64,000 nt of DNA from Syngnathus acus (taxonomy: Eukaryota > Chordata > Actinopteri > Syngnathiformes > Syngnathidae), in the NCBI RefSeq assembly GCF_901709675.1, contig NC_051095.1, forward strand, positions 19,060,456 through 19,124,455, given 5' to 3'. The notes under the pieces are model-generated. The model had not been told where the DNA came from. It saw only the letters and a program-made list of their open reading frames with translations, and searched no databases. This document shows positions 47,931-58,715 of the stretch, piece after piece (position 1 is the first letter of the stretch; each line of letters opens with the position of its first letter). The translations under genes were made by a program, and so were the position numbers.

Positions 47931-48180
47931 GATATCAGCAAACCTTCCAACTTGCATCAAGTAAGTGGTCAGACATCTAATTTTCATTTTCTCAACAACA
48001 GATTTGAAGATGAGAAATGTGTTCCGCGAGTATTGTTTCCGAATGTCCCGGTCAGCATGGCATCCCCTCACAAGGTGGTTAGGTGTTTCGTCTTCTACAC
48101 CACATTTTGGGCACGTTGCGAATGTAGCCCGGCCTGCATTACACACGCGGACACAAACGAGTTTCACACTAAGTAAAAGT
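47931..48180 (-). pseudogene. LINE C-terminal zinc-knuckle remnant
   Basis: The minus strand reads TFATCPKCGVEDETPNHLVR then GCHADRDIRKQY. The C-x2-C...H-x4-C arrangement with the EDETPNHL core is typical of the C-terminal zinc knuckle of non-LTR retrotransposon proteins (I, R1 and related clades). The surrounding frame (48299-47907) has no start or catalytic domain, so this is a fragment. The precise clade is uncertain. Confidence 0.5.
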
Positions 48181-49460
48181 GATTCATTTGGCTGGGATTT
48201 TTTTTTTTGATGAATAATATGGACCTGTGAGTATTCCCATTTTGTGTTAGCATCAAGCCAGCAAACCTTTACGCATAGTTGTAATAATACAAAATTCACA
48301 TTTCTCTTTTCAAACTCTCTCTTTGACAGTAAGCCTCAACTGGGAGAGGCACCAAGGACATTGAAAGCGTTTTTCAATTATTTATTTGAAACCTGCCACA
48401 CTACTTGACTTCACTGCCACCGTTCAGTGCTCTTATCTCAAATGTTTGCTTGCAAGTCAAGGCATGAAACAAATCATGCCAATGATAACATATAGTATCT
48501 TTTGCGGTTTGTCGTTAGGAGTGTGGGACTTCCTCCGAGTCTTTTCCCAGCAAACCCCTACTATCGCTTGACATGTATTCCCACTGTGGAAAAGAGCAGA
48601 GTTTGTCAGTGAGGATGGGAATGTTTGACAATTGACTGACAGGCGGGAGAGTTGGAGAGATTATGAGAAGGAATAATTCCAATACTTCTGAAGACTCAGT
48701 TTTGAGAGGTGGAGGGCAGTACTGCTCGGGGGAACTGGTTGTCAAGTAAAAAGACTGAAATAATTGACATACTGTAGATACAGTCCAAATTGTACATTGG
48801 CTTTGATAAAAATGAAGCTAAAAGGCAAAGAAAAAGCAAAATAGTTCATCTGTTGACTGACAAAAATTCTACACCTTTTTATGAAAAATGCTTGACACTT
48901 GTCACAAAAGTACTGTAATTTATTGAATAATAAACACACCCAATTTAAAGCTGTAACAGTTAAATTTAGCACTAAATATATATATATATATGCACATAAA
49001 TTAGCTGTTGAATTGCTTTACTTTGTTTTATACTGACCTGCCATTTATTAAATTACTTTATTTAAACCAACAGTGCCATCTAGATGTGTAAAAACATATT
49101 GTATAACAACTGGTTCATGAAGCAAATATGAAGCTTCATTTTGCCATCACTACTTCCTAAAAAGGTCATTGATTGTTATGTTTGTCTTCCTCCTTCAAAT
49201 CAAACTTGTGTATCAAGGCACCCCTGTACATTGTTGCAAATGTATACATTTGGCCCAGGAAGAAGTATTTACCACAGATATTCTATATTTTACTGTTAAG
49301 AAAACATGCAACTTGATCGGTGACAAAAAGTTACATAAGACCACAACAACATTCTCTGCTGCTTTGAACGTGAAGTTGCTTTTCTGTCAGTGTAGTTCGA
49401 CAAAATTTGATAGACAAAAATTGGTCAAATTCAACTATCAGGGACTTTTTGGTGTACTGA
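48181..49460. other. Intronic-type sequence
   Basis: Short (TA)n at 48976-48990; otherwise nothing recognised. Confidence 0.4.
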
Positions 49461-49644
49461 TTCTTTTGTCCGTGTTGATTTGCCCAAAATTGATGTCTTC
49501 TTTCTGCTAAACAATTGCTCAAAAGTCAAACTACCGTTTTTTTCCGTGTATAATGTGCCCCCATGTATAATACGCACCCTAACAATGGCATGTTGATGCT
49601 GGAAAAAAGCCTGTACCCATGTATAATACGCACCCAATTTCTTT

Positions 49645-49683
<39 letters not shown>

Positions 49684-50526
49684 TCCCAATGATCGTCACA
49701 CACGCAGGGAGGCAATGGGTCCCATTTTTATAGTCTTTGGTATGGTCTTAACTAGGCTGGATGTATTTTTTTTTTGTTGGCGTTGATTTCTCCGACTGCC
49801 CATAAAGGCACCACCGCGATCAGATGAAAAGAGAGGAAAGTGACGTGCGGACATGTGAAAAAGGCGGCTCTGTATGGGAGAGACGTTGAAGAGGAATAAA
49901 AACACCCTTGGAAACCAAAACTTGCCCCTCGTCGTGACTCGGAGCCGCAACAAATGTTTCGGATTTGTGTAGGGTACATTGTGACAGCAAACGAGCAGGT
50001 GATCGAGCAAGCGTCTGATACGAGAGCATTGGTTCGTATGGAGCGTGTTTGAAGTGAACAGCAGAGACGAAAGGAACAAGGCAAAGTGTTGTGAAATAAA
50101 ATATTACCTGTAATACGCATTTTGTTATTTGCTGATTGTATTAAACTATCACATTCATTGTCAGTCAAGAAGAGGACTATTATCCCTTCTTTGACGAAAT
50201 GACCAGAGCACAGTACAAACACACTATTGTTCTTTCGGTATTTATTCAACCCACATTCTTTCACAACATGACAAGAAGAGAACAATACATAAATCAATAC
50301 TCGTACCAGTACCATGATTTTCTTAAAAAAAAAAAAAAAAATTAAAAAAAAAAAAAAAAATTTAAAAAAAATTGTACCCATGTATAATGCGCACCCCAGA
50401 TTTTAGGACAATAAATTAGTTAAATTTTGCGTATTATACACGGAAAAAAACGGTAATTGTGACAGTGTTAATTTGCCCTAAATTGATGTCTTCTTTCTGC
50501 TAAACAATTGCCCAAAAGTCAAACTA
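49461..50526 (+). repeat. 71-bp tandem duplication split by a MITE
   Basis: The left unit (about 49461-49531) and the right unit (50456-50526) share a 55-bp core (49477-49531 against 50469-50523) with only about three mismatches, for example GATGTCTTCTTTCTGCTAAA. Both end CAAAAGTCAAAC followed by TA. The MITE occupies the TA between the units, so the locus was an adjacent two-unit repeat before insertion. Confidence 0.75.
49532..50455 (+). mobile_element. TACCGT-group MITE, subfamily C, copy 2
   Basis: A 924-bp element with TA ends, 25/27-matching terminal inverted repeats (left TACCGTTTTTTTCCGTG) and the same repeated CCATGTATAATACGC unit. It carries a T tract (49645-49681) and A tracts (50324-50370) absent from copy 1. 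The interior matches copy 1 from GTTTCGGATTTGTGTAGG onward, while the flanking parts of the interior differ. Confidence 0.85.
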
Positions 50527-51704
50527 ATTGTGACAAAAACCCTGAATTAAGTGCCTTTCTTTTGCCGGAATGTCCTGATTGGATTGACTGCGGTGATAAC
50601 CAGCTGCTTTTTAAACAAGACATACGTAGGTGTTTCAGAAGCCATCACTCTCTGTCTCATTTACCGCCTTATCGATGTCCTTAAGTGAGGGTCCCCAAGC
50701 ACTTGCAGGGGTGGGATCCTTTTATATTGATCACTGTCAATGTGTTGGTGGTGCACAGCTGATTGGCATACCTCAAATTTAGTATAAAATGTTGTCCTGG
50801 CAGCAAAACACTAGATCGACAAAATGTCTATACAGTGAATGATGTGCAACAGAAATTAGGAATTTGTCGTCGAAAGAGAAATATTTCTACGCAAATTGTA
50901 TTTGTCAAAATGTGCCGCTCTGGGTGTAAAAAAAAAAAGCTCCTGAATGAAAGAGAAGGGAGGCTAGTTGGAAAGTGTAAAGGAAGGAATGACAAGAAAG
51001 AGTAAAGGAAGGAAACAAGGAAAGCTGGATGATAGATGAAAGGAAAGAAGTAGGAAAAGCAAAAAAGGAGGGAACCTTTTCCTATTTAACTGTGTTAAAT
51101 GAATGTAATTGTAATAAATGTGATAAGTGTACGTGTATGCAAATCAAGAACAGCACTACCTTTGGTCCACCCAATGGAACAAATCACTAGTACGTATATT
51201 TAGCCACAAAAGTGTAATAAATGCGCATGAAAATGTATCACTGCAATTCAAAAATGTAGTGTTCAAAAATCCATCACAATTAACACTGTCGAAATTGGGA
51301 TAGAGTTTTTTTTCCTGTAGTTGTTTAAGATACTGTGCGAGCATCTTAAAGAAAAATGCAAAGAACACCCCGATCGGCGAAGGCCAAGGGTAACTTGTCT
51401 CAACATTGCAGAAGATACTCTTATGAGTGAGATACAGTGTGGAAACAGATGGACTGTGGTCATTACTCAGGAAAAACAACTCAGGGAAACAGAAGCCAAC
51501 TCGCTGGCTTGCCACTTTCATTTATTTATTTATTTACAGGTACTGGTCAAGACACCAAGGCTTTATTTCTTCTGACCCATAGAAAATACATTCAAATTGA
51601 TTTCAAGGCCAGTCAAAGTTCTAAACACTCTAGAATTACTCCAAAAACAACACCAACGATCATTTGGAAATTCATCCCCTAAATCTATTTTAAATCAGCA
51701 GCAT
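50527..51704. other. Intronic-type sequence
   Basis: A purine-rich GGAAGGAATGACAAGAAAG stretch at 50960-51065. No gene recognised. Confidence 0.4.
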
Positions 51705-51709
51705 TCATT

Positions 51710-53260
51710 TTGCTAGCAGGTCGCCCCCGTCCTTTTTTTGTCTTCCGGGTTAGAGCAACGCTGGCGTCTGGATTGTTGACTGCCGCTTCTACCCCGAACC
51801 GTGTCCGCTATTTGTTTGTCCCCTGTCTGTACCAGCTACTAGCCACTTCTAGCATTTTATCTGGATTATTCCCAGCTGCTGTCACGTCTCATATCCTCCA
51901 TGAAGTATCACTTCTGCTACTCCGGGCTTCTATTCCACCAACTTCTCGCCCAATTGTCTACACTGCTGCTGATCTTCATCATCTCAACAATAATCAACGT
52001 CTCCCTGCTGCTGCTGCCTCAGCTGCCAGCAAGGCTGGGACCCTCCGCCATCGCCGCTACATCCACCGTAGCTCTGGACTATCTTTTAACCGACATTTCC
52101 CTGATGGCTCACCCATCCCTTCTTTCTGGACTACCTCTCGCCCCCCCCGTCACCCCCACCTCCCGTACTGTCAACCTCAACAATCTCCCACCCCCGCTCC
52201 TTCATCCATCTCCCTCGCGCTGCTGAACTGTCGCTCCCTCTCCAACAAATCACTAGTTATTTTTTAACTACTATTGGACAATAACTTGGATCTGCTCCTT
52301 CTCTGTGAAACATGGCAACAGCCCCTGAACTTTTTTACTCTCAACCAAGCCACTCCGTCCAACTACAGCTACATCGCCAAACCCTGCCTCTCTGGGCAAG
52401 GAGGTGGTATTGCTGTCATCCATAAGCAGTCCCTACCCATCACTGAATTGGACCTCAACCTCCCATCTATTTCATCCTTTGAATATCTTGCTTTTTCCCT
52501 CCCCAACTCTACTACTGCTGTTCTTATCTACCGCCCCCCAAACTCACATCCGTCTTTTCTTTCTGAACTCTCTGAACTCCTCACCATCGTATCCTCAGTC
52601 TCCTATCGCCTCCTACTCATCGGTGACTTCAACATCCACATCGACCAGCCAACTGCTCCACTGACGTCTGACTTCATCTCCCTTCTGGACTGCTTTCATC
52701 TCACCCAGCACATCAACTTCCCCACCCACACCAAAGGCCACACCCTGGATATAGTATGCTCCTCCTTTCCACTCACATCCAACCCCCGTCCTCTCACCTT
52801 TCCACTGTCAGATCATCTCTGCATCCTCTTCTCCGCCCCTCTACCCTCGCCTCATAATTCCACAAAACGCACCATCTCCTACCGCAACATCAAGACTGTA
52901 AACCCAATCACGCTTTGCCAGCTCTTATCCTCTGCCCTTCCCTCCGAACCCACTTCTTCCTCCCCTGATGACCTTGCCACCATGCTCAACAACATCCTTT
53001 CTGACTCCCTTGATTCCCTAACCCCCTGGAAAACTTCCTCTGTTACATTCACTAACTCTGCCCCTTGGTACACCCCGGAACTCCGCTCCATGAAACAAAC
53101 TGGCCGTCAACTCGAACGCCTCTACAAAAGAACCCGCCTCACCGTCCATGCTGAAACCTTCAAACAACACATCTCCTCCTATTGTGATGCTCTTCTTGCT
53201 GCCAAATCTGCTTACTTCTCATCTCTCATTAATAACACCAACCGGAACCCCGCATACTGT
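51710..53260 (+). pseudogene. L2 ORF: N-terminal region and APE endonuclease
   Basis: Reading from 51710, the first ~170 codons are Pro/Ser/Ala-rich, then LLNCRSLSNKS opens the endonuclease domain. An in-frame TAA (52265-52267) interrupts just before LLDNNLDLLLLCETW. Catalytic landmarks: Glu in CETW (52307-52309), YRPPN, Asp and Asn of GDFNIH (Asp 52625-52627, Asn 52631-52633), and SDH near the end (52808-52816). The endonuclease would nick target DNA for target-primed reverse transcription. After it comes a linker before the frame is lost near 53250-53280. Confidence 0.8.
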
Positions 53261-53426
53261 TCTCCACCGTCAACAAATTGCTCCAGCCACCGGCCACCAA
53301 GCCACCCTCCTCACCCACCCTCTGTAACTCCTTCCTTGTCAACTTTAACAACAAAATCGCCCAAATCAACAGTTCTCTGACCGACACCATCAATAACTCC
53401 TCCTCCCCCACCTCCCCTGCTCTCCT

Positions 53427-53944
53427 GCCCCTCCTTCCTGACCTCTCGCCCTTCCCCTCTCTCACTGCCTTCTCCCTTGTCGACTCCTCCACCATCCTAG
53501 ACATCATTACCGCATCCAAGACAACCACCTGCTCTCTCGACCCCCTTCCAACGACCTTAACTAAGGCCTGCCTCCCTGTCCTCCTCCTTCACCTCACCAC
53601 CCTTTTTAATCAGTCTCTATCCCTTGGCCACTTTCCCACTGTCTATAATTTTGCAGTGTCCCGTCCTCAAAAAGCCCACCTTTTTGCCCCTCCTTCCTGA
53701 CCTCTCGCCCTTCCCCTCTCTCACTGCCTTCTCCCTTGTCGACTCCTCCACCATCCTAGACATCATTACCGCATCCAAGACAACCACCTGCTCTCTCGAC
53801 CCCCTTCCAACGACCTTAACTAAGGCCTGCCTCCCTGTCCTCCTCCCTCACCTCACCACCCTTTTTAATCAGTCTCTATCCCTTGGCCACTTTCCCACTG
53901 TCTATAATTTTGCAGTGTCCCGTCCTCAAAAAGCCCACCTTGGA
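53427..53944 (+). repeat. 259-bp near-identical tandem duplication inside the LINE
   Basis: Copy 1 is 53427-53685 and copy 2 is 53686-53944. I see a single difference in the shared part (CTCCTTCACC against CTCCCTCACC). The period, 259, is not a multiple of three, so the duplication shifts the frame. Both copies end with the same frame conflict (NFAV in one frame, PVLKKPT in the next), so the LINE was already broken when it duplicated. Confidence 0.9.
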
Positions 53945-55298
53945 CCCACTCAACCTCTCCAACTACCGTCCCATCTCCAACCTTTCATTCCTTTCAGAAA
54001 CCCTTGAACGCATTGTCTCCGCCCAACTCCACACCCATCTCTAGTCCAACAACCTCTATGAACCCTTCCAGTCCGGATTCCGCCCACTTCACAGCACCGA
54101 AACAGCTCTTGTTAAAGTCACCAACGATCTCCTCATTTCTGCAGACTCTGGTGCCCTGAACATCCTACTACTACTTGACCTTAGCGCAGCCTTTGACACT
54201 GTGAATCATTCCATCCTCCTCCAAAGGCTGCGCCAACTAGGTGTTGAGGGCACTGCACTCGACTGGCTCACCTCCTATCTCGCCAACAGAAACCAGTTCA
54301 TCTCTCTCTCCAGTCACACATCCATCCTCTCCCCAGTTACACAAGGGGTGCCCCAAGGCTCAGTTCTTGGCCCCCTCCTATTCATCTGTTACCTCTTTCC
54401 CCTTGGTAATGTCATCCGCAAACTCAATCTGGACTTCCACTGCTACGCTGATGACACCCAGATCTATATACGTACCACACCAACCCGTAACCCTTCCCTC
54501 ACCCACTTTGAAACCTGCATCTCTACAATAAAAACATGGCTGACCCACAACTTTCTCAAACTCAACAGTGACAAAACAGAGCTCCTCCTCATAGGCACTA
54601 AATCCTCCCTTAATAAAACTGGATCCATCACACTCACCATCGACTCCTCAAACATCACTCCCTCCCCTCTGGCACGCAACCTTGGCGTTATTTTTGACCC
54701 CACACTGTCCTTCCACCCTCATGTTAGCTCAGTTGTTAAGACCTCCTACTTCCACCTCCGACGCATCGCCAAAATCCGGCACTGCCTCTCTCTCCCTGCC
54801 GCTGAATCCCTCATCCACGCCTTCATCTCATCCCGGCTTGACTACTGCAACTCCCTTCTCACTGGAATCACTGCTCACTCACTCCATCGACTTCAACTAG
54901 TCCAAAACTCTGCTGCCCGCCTCCTTACCCACACCCGGTCCCGTGAACACATCACTCCTGTTCTCCACTCTCTTCAGTGGCTCTCCATTAAGGAGCGTAT
55001 CATCTTCAAGATACTCCTCCTCACCTTCAAAGCCCTTCACCACCTGGCTCCCATTTACCTATCCGACCTCCTTGTCCCCTACTGCCCCAACCGTCCCCTC
55101 CGATCCTCCAATACTTCACGTCTGACAGTCCCAAAATCTAAACTCAAATCCTTCGGTGACAGAGCCTTCTCCTGCACATCACCCCGACTCTGGAACTCTC
55201 TCCCTCAGTCTGTCTGTGACTCACCCACACTCCCCATATTTAAGTCCCGTCTAAAAACTTACCTCTTCTCTCAAGCCTATGACCTCCCCTACCCATAA
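53940..55298 (+). pseudogene. L2 reverse transcriptase domain
   Basis: Reading from 53940: LDPLNLSNYRPISNLSFLSE, an in-frame TAG (54042-54044), then the finger/palm region LLLLDLSAAFDTVNH, QGVPQGSVLGPLLF and the catalytic YADD box (54444-54455). It continues with LNSDKTELLLIG, NLGVIFDPTLSF, RLDYCNSLL and the C-terminus RLWNSLPQSVCDS, LKTYLFSQAY. After the stop the 417 codons are open to 55298, an unusually well-kept frame. The length fits the L2 family. It could be a fairly recent, but dead, insertion. Confidence 0.85.
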
Positions 55299-55452
55299 CT
55301 GGTTTCCTCTTCTTAATTTTATCCCATTGTCTCTTCCCCGTCCCCCTCCCCCTCCCCTCATGTATGTCTTTGCCTTGTTCCCTGTAAGCGTCTTTGGGTT
55401 TTTGAAAAGCGCGATACAAATTTAATGAATTATTATTATTATTATTATAGAA

Positions 55453-55497
55453 ATTTACACCCCTAATATATATACATATATATTAGGGGTGTAAATC
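55453..55497. repeat. Palindrome at the L2 tail / hAT boundary
   Basis: ATTTACACCCCTAATATATA (55453-55472) is the inverse of the sequence ending at 55497 (TATATATTAGGGGTGTAAAT). It contains an inverted 13-bp copy of the hAT terminus next to the real left end (55484). The hairpin loop would be about 5 bp. Confidence 0.75.
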
Positions 55498-56252
55498 GCG
55501 GGTTTTGTCACGATACGATATCATATCGATACAAAGAACCACGATACGATATTTGCCGATATCTTAAAGCCTGCTGTGATTCATTCACGATACATCACGA
55601 TATAGTGCTCCACGATCGATATTTTTATTTTTATTTTTTTTAAATAAAAAATATAGAACAATATCCTGATTTATAACAATTCATACGCAAAATCAACAAG
55701 GTACTGCAAACTCTTTATTTAGGAAATTACAAGAGTATTGTAGTATACAAAGTGCTTATTTTAACACTGAACTTTATCAAATTCCTATATTTTTTCTCAT
55801 ATAAGTAAAGAAAAATGAATATTCTTTCTTTTTTTGTAATACCATTAACTTTAAAGTGCATTACTGAACTATTTATTTACAATAATTTTAATTGTCCGTT
55901 GAGCCATCTTTTCTTTGGAATCCAAAGTGCTTCCAAACGAATGACTTGAAGCCCAAAGGGGAGCGAATTTCCTCGTCTTCTTGGACACTAGCCATAGCAC
56001 CAGCCCGCCCAGGAGCCGCGTAGTTGTCGGCTCCCCTTTCACGTGCCTGCTCTGCTCACAACACAACACGCCGCGTACTGCTCCCGGAAAGCGGAAGCAA
56101 GCAACAATGAACTGGATTTCAAAATAAAGTCGCGTCTAATGTCCGAGGTCAAACACGGCGATATAAATCGATGTTTACGTTTAGCATCGATGCCAATAAA
56201 TCGTAGAGCATTATATCGATTAATCGATGTGTATCGATGAATCGTTACACCC

Positions 56253-56255
<3 letters not shown>
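55484..56255 (+). mobile_element. 772-bp hAT MITE, copy 1
   Basis: It begins TAGGGGTGTAA and ends with the perfect inverse TTACACCCCTA. An 8-bp ATATATAT direct repeat flanks it (55476-55483 and 56256-56263), weak alone because the site is (TA)n, but copy 2 confirms the 8-bp rule. The right-hand part is rich in ATCGAT palindromes (CGATTAATCGATGTG). It has no coding capacity. It differs from copy 2 by an extra CGCC near 56008 and a shorter T run near 55632. Confidence 0.85.

Positions 56256-56298
<43 letters not shown>
56256..56298. repeat. (TA)n microsatellite
   Basis: TA repeat serving as target site of the hAT element. Confidence 0.9.
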
Positions 56299-56379
56299 GT
56301 GCTTTCCAGTACTGCTCCCCACCCCTTACCAAAGATGAAGTTAACCTCGATGCAAACAGACACAAGCAGACCATGCAAA

Positions 56380-56950
56380 TGAAATGAGCCAGAGAAGAGC
56401 ATGTTTGTTTGTTTTTAACTCATTCCAAATCATTTTGAAGAAGATTTCAATAAAATCAATGGCACAGATTGCGTTGCAGGAGGGTAATCAATGCCTTTCC
56501 TATTATAATGAGAAGTGGAGCAAAAGCCCCCATCGGCTTCCAGTCACGCCCCTGCCATCGATTGGTGTGTGGGTATGCGGGAGGCTGGCGTGATTTAGTT
56601 TTGTTCCAAAGCAAGCTTTTCAGCCCATTACGCTCCATTCACCTCTCTTTGGCCGTCTCCATCATCATTAACACCTGCCCGGTCATTACATTGAGTGGGC
56701 AGATAATAGGAGCCAGATTATAGAGTCCATCATTTCTCTTCCAAATTATGCAGACTAACGATTCGTGCAGCAGCCGAGAGACTGGTTATAAAGGGTCAGT
56801 GGGTCAAAAGGCCACGGTCGCCGCAGCAGGTCATCATCAAGAACATGAAAACCACACGTCGGTGTGTGCTTTTGTTGAGGAGCCTTTCCCCCCCGACACC
56901 AAGTACAAAGCAAAGGACTTTGCTGGCAAATGAGTCCTTACTTCTTTTTA
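56380..56950. promoter_or_regulatory. Candidate conserved non-coding element
   Basis: Repeat-free DNA of balanced composition containing CATCATCATTAACACCTGCC, GGTCATTACATTGAG and CCATCATTTCTCTTCC. Overlapping frames on both strands are short and unrecognisable. Regulatory function is inference. Confidence 0.3.
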
Positions 56951-57837
56951 CCTGAGAGTGTCACCTTGTGTCAAGACTCAGCAATTCGCTACATGAGGGC
57001 ACGACATGCACAAGATGAGCAAACTTGCTTATTGAACGCCGGTGTTCTGTGTCTAAACATTTCTTGGGTTGAAGGTGAGTTAGGTCTTTAGTTGGGTTCA
57101 GGTCTGAGCAGTTTTATTTAAAAATTGCTCTGCTTATTTCAGATTGGCAACCAGTCCAAGTTGTTCATCGTAAAACATCAAAGTGAACTTCGTTGGTAAA
57201 AAAAAAAAAAAAAAAGATAAATGTTAATAAGATAAATAAATGGAGGGAACAAGAGATGTGAATGGACGCCTCACAACATATAAGTTTTTGATTTAGGTAT
57301 CCAATTCAACTGGGATTAAATCTGAAACCTATTAAAATAACAAAAATAATGACTAGAAGGTGAAGTTAATTTTTTTTTTCATGTTATCTTTCATGATATA
57401 GAACACTTAAATGCTTTTTCGTGAAGCAACATTACACACCAGCAGGGTAACGGCAGAATAAATGAGTGCGACCTTACAAACAAATCCAAGCAACACCATT
57501 ATACATCTTATTACAACATTTCTATATCATTACACAACTATGGGCCTATTAAATTAAGCAATTTGCCGCCAGCTTTCCCTTTGGCTCAGGATGGGGGTGG
57601 GGGGAGTTCACTGCAGCTTCTACATTACCTTAAGACTGCCATCATTAATTTAGACCTCTCGTTTTTTTGAAGAGTAACTTTTTATCTCTCTACAGTCTCC
57701 AATTTTTTTATCGGAGTAGTTCTTTGTAGTCTGTCAGGAAAATGCCGGAACTTTAAACCTTCATCTATCACTTGCAGTTTGAAACCTCAAAATGACACCA
57801 ACATATGCTGGGACCATTGTAAAAAGTTTTATATCCA
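56951..57837. other. Intronic-type sequence
   Basis: Poly-A run at 57200-57215; nothing recognised. Confidence 0.4.
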
Positions 57838-58024
57838 GTCTGGCCTTCCTGTGTGCGGTTTGCATGTTCTCCCCGTGCCTACATGGGTTTCCTCCCACAT
57901 TCCAAAAACATGATTGGTAGGCCGATTCAGCACTCCAAATCGCCCGTCGGTTTGAGTGTGAGTGTGAATGGTTATTCGTCTGTGTGTGCCCTGCGATTGG
58001 CTGGCAATCTAGTTTAGGGTGTCG
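57838..58024 (+). mobile_element. Truncated SINE copy
   Basis: GGTTTGCATGTTCTCCCCGT, CGGTTTGAGTGTGAGTGTG and CCCTGCGATTGGCTGGC match the SINE body of 895-1323. The head and GGAT tail are missing. Confidence 0.75.
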
Positions 58025-58715
58025 GTGTTTCAAAGTTACAGTCAGTCGTCGGTCCACCAGTGACAACGGCAGACAGACCGGGTAAAACAGGTAACGACAG
58101 GTGTAAATGACCAATCTGTGTTGTTTTTTACACAAGTGAGGAACAAATTTCGTAGCACGTTTGGGATCGATATGCGTAAATACTTAATAAAAATATCACA
58201 TTTCCTAAATACATCCCCTTTAGTTGCAGTCAACGTGACTTTACAGGCGGTTTTGACCAAACCGACCTTATGTAACAGCAACGTTTTGTCGGTGCTCCAC
58301 GAAAATAATGAATGCAAATAGTGTGCTGATCTTTGTTGGGCCCTCCCCAAATTGATTTCCACATTGCTAAATCAAAGAACCTTGACTGTGTTGCAATCAA
58401 TATATTCCTCGTCTGAACCGCATCTCTGCTCAAATAGTTCAGAAGAAAAGAACAGCAGACACATCAGGAAATGAATTAGGGTCCTCTTCCACACTGACAT
58501 TTTTTTCTGTAGTATATCATTCTACGGTTGGCTGGAGTTGCTTAAGATCGTCCGTGAGGAAAGGTCAAGCTTAAGAGATTGCATTTGTCACAGCTGGGAT
58601 CCCCCTCTAAATGACTACGACGTCTCGTCAACGTGCAGCCAATTGAATGAAAGTGCTGACATTTTGATGTGTATTTAGCCTCAACTGACAGAAGTTTGGA
58701 GTTCATGTTAAATAC
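58025..58715. other. Intronic-type sequence
   Basis: No feature recognised. Confidence 0.4.

Larger units (their letters stand above)
51705..55449 (+). mobile_element. L2-clade LINE, nearly full length, inactive
   Basis: A pyrimidine-biased 3.7-kb element unlike its AT-rich surroundings. It has an APE-type endonuclease, a reverse transcriptase, a 3' UTR with GTCTTTGGGTTTTTGAAAAG and GCGCGATACAAATTTAATG, and an (ATT)n tail at 55431-55449, as in L2/Maui-type fish LINEs. Damage: in-frame stops at 52265-52267 and 54042-54044, frame changes near 53250-53280 and at the end of each duplicated segment, and a 259-bp internal tandem duplication. The 5' boundary is approximate and no target duplication was identified, the 3' flank being occupied by another repeat. 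Confidence 0.85.

Noticed and set aside
43130-50455. The pair of subfamily C elements as LTRs of one retrotransposon
   Set aside because: Each has its own inverted termini and TA duplication, and no retroviral-type coding region lies between them.
51705-55449. Active LINE
   Set aside because: Two in-frame stops, at least two frame changes and a frame-shifting 259-bp duplication make it inactive.
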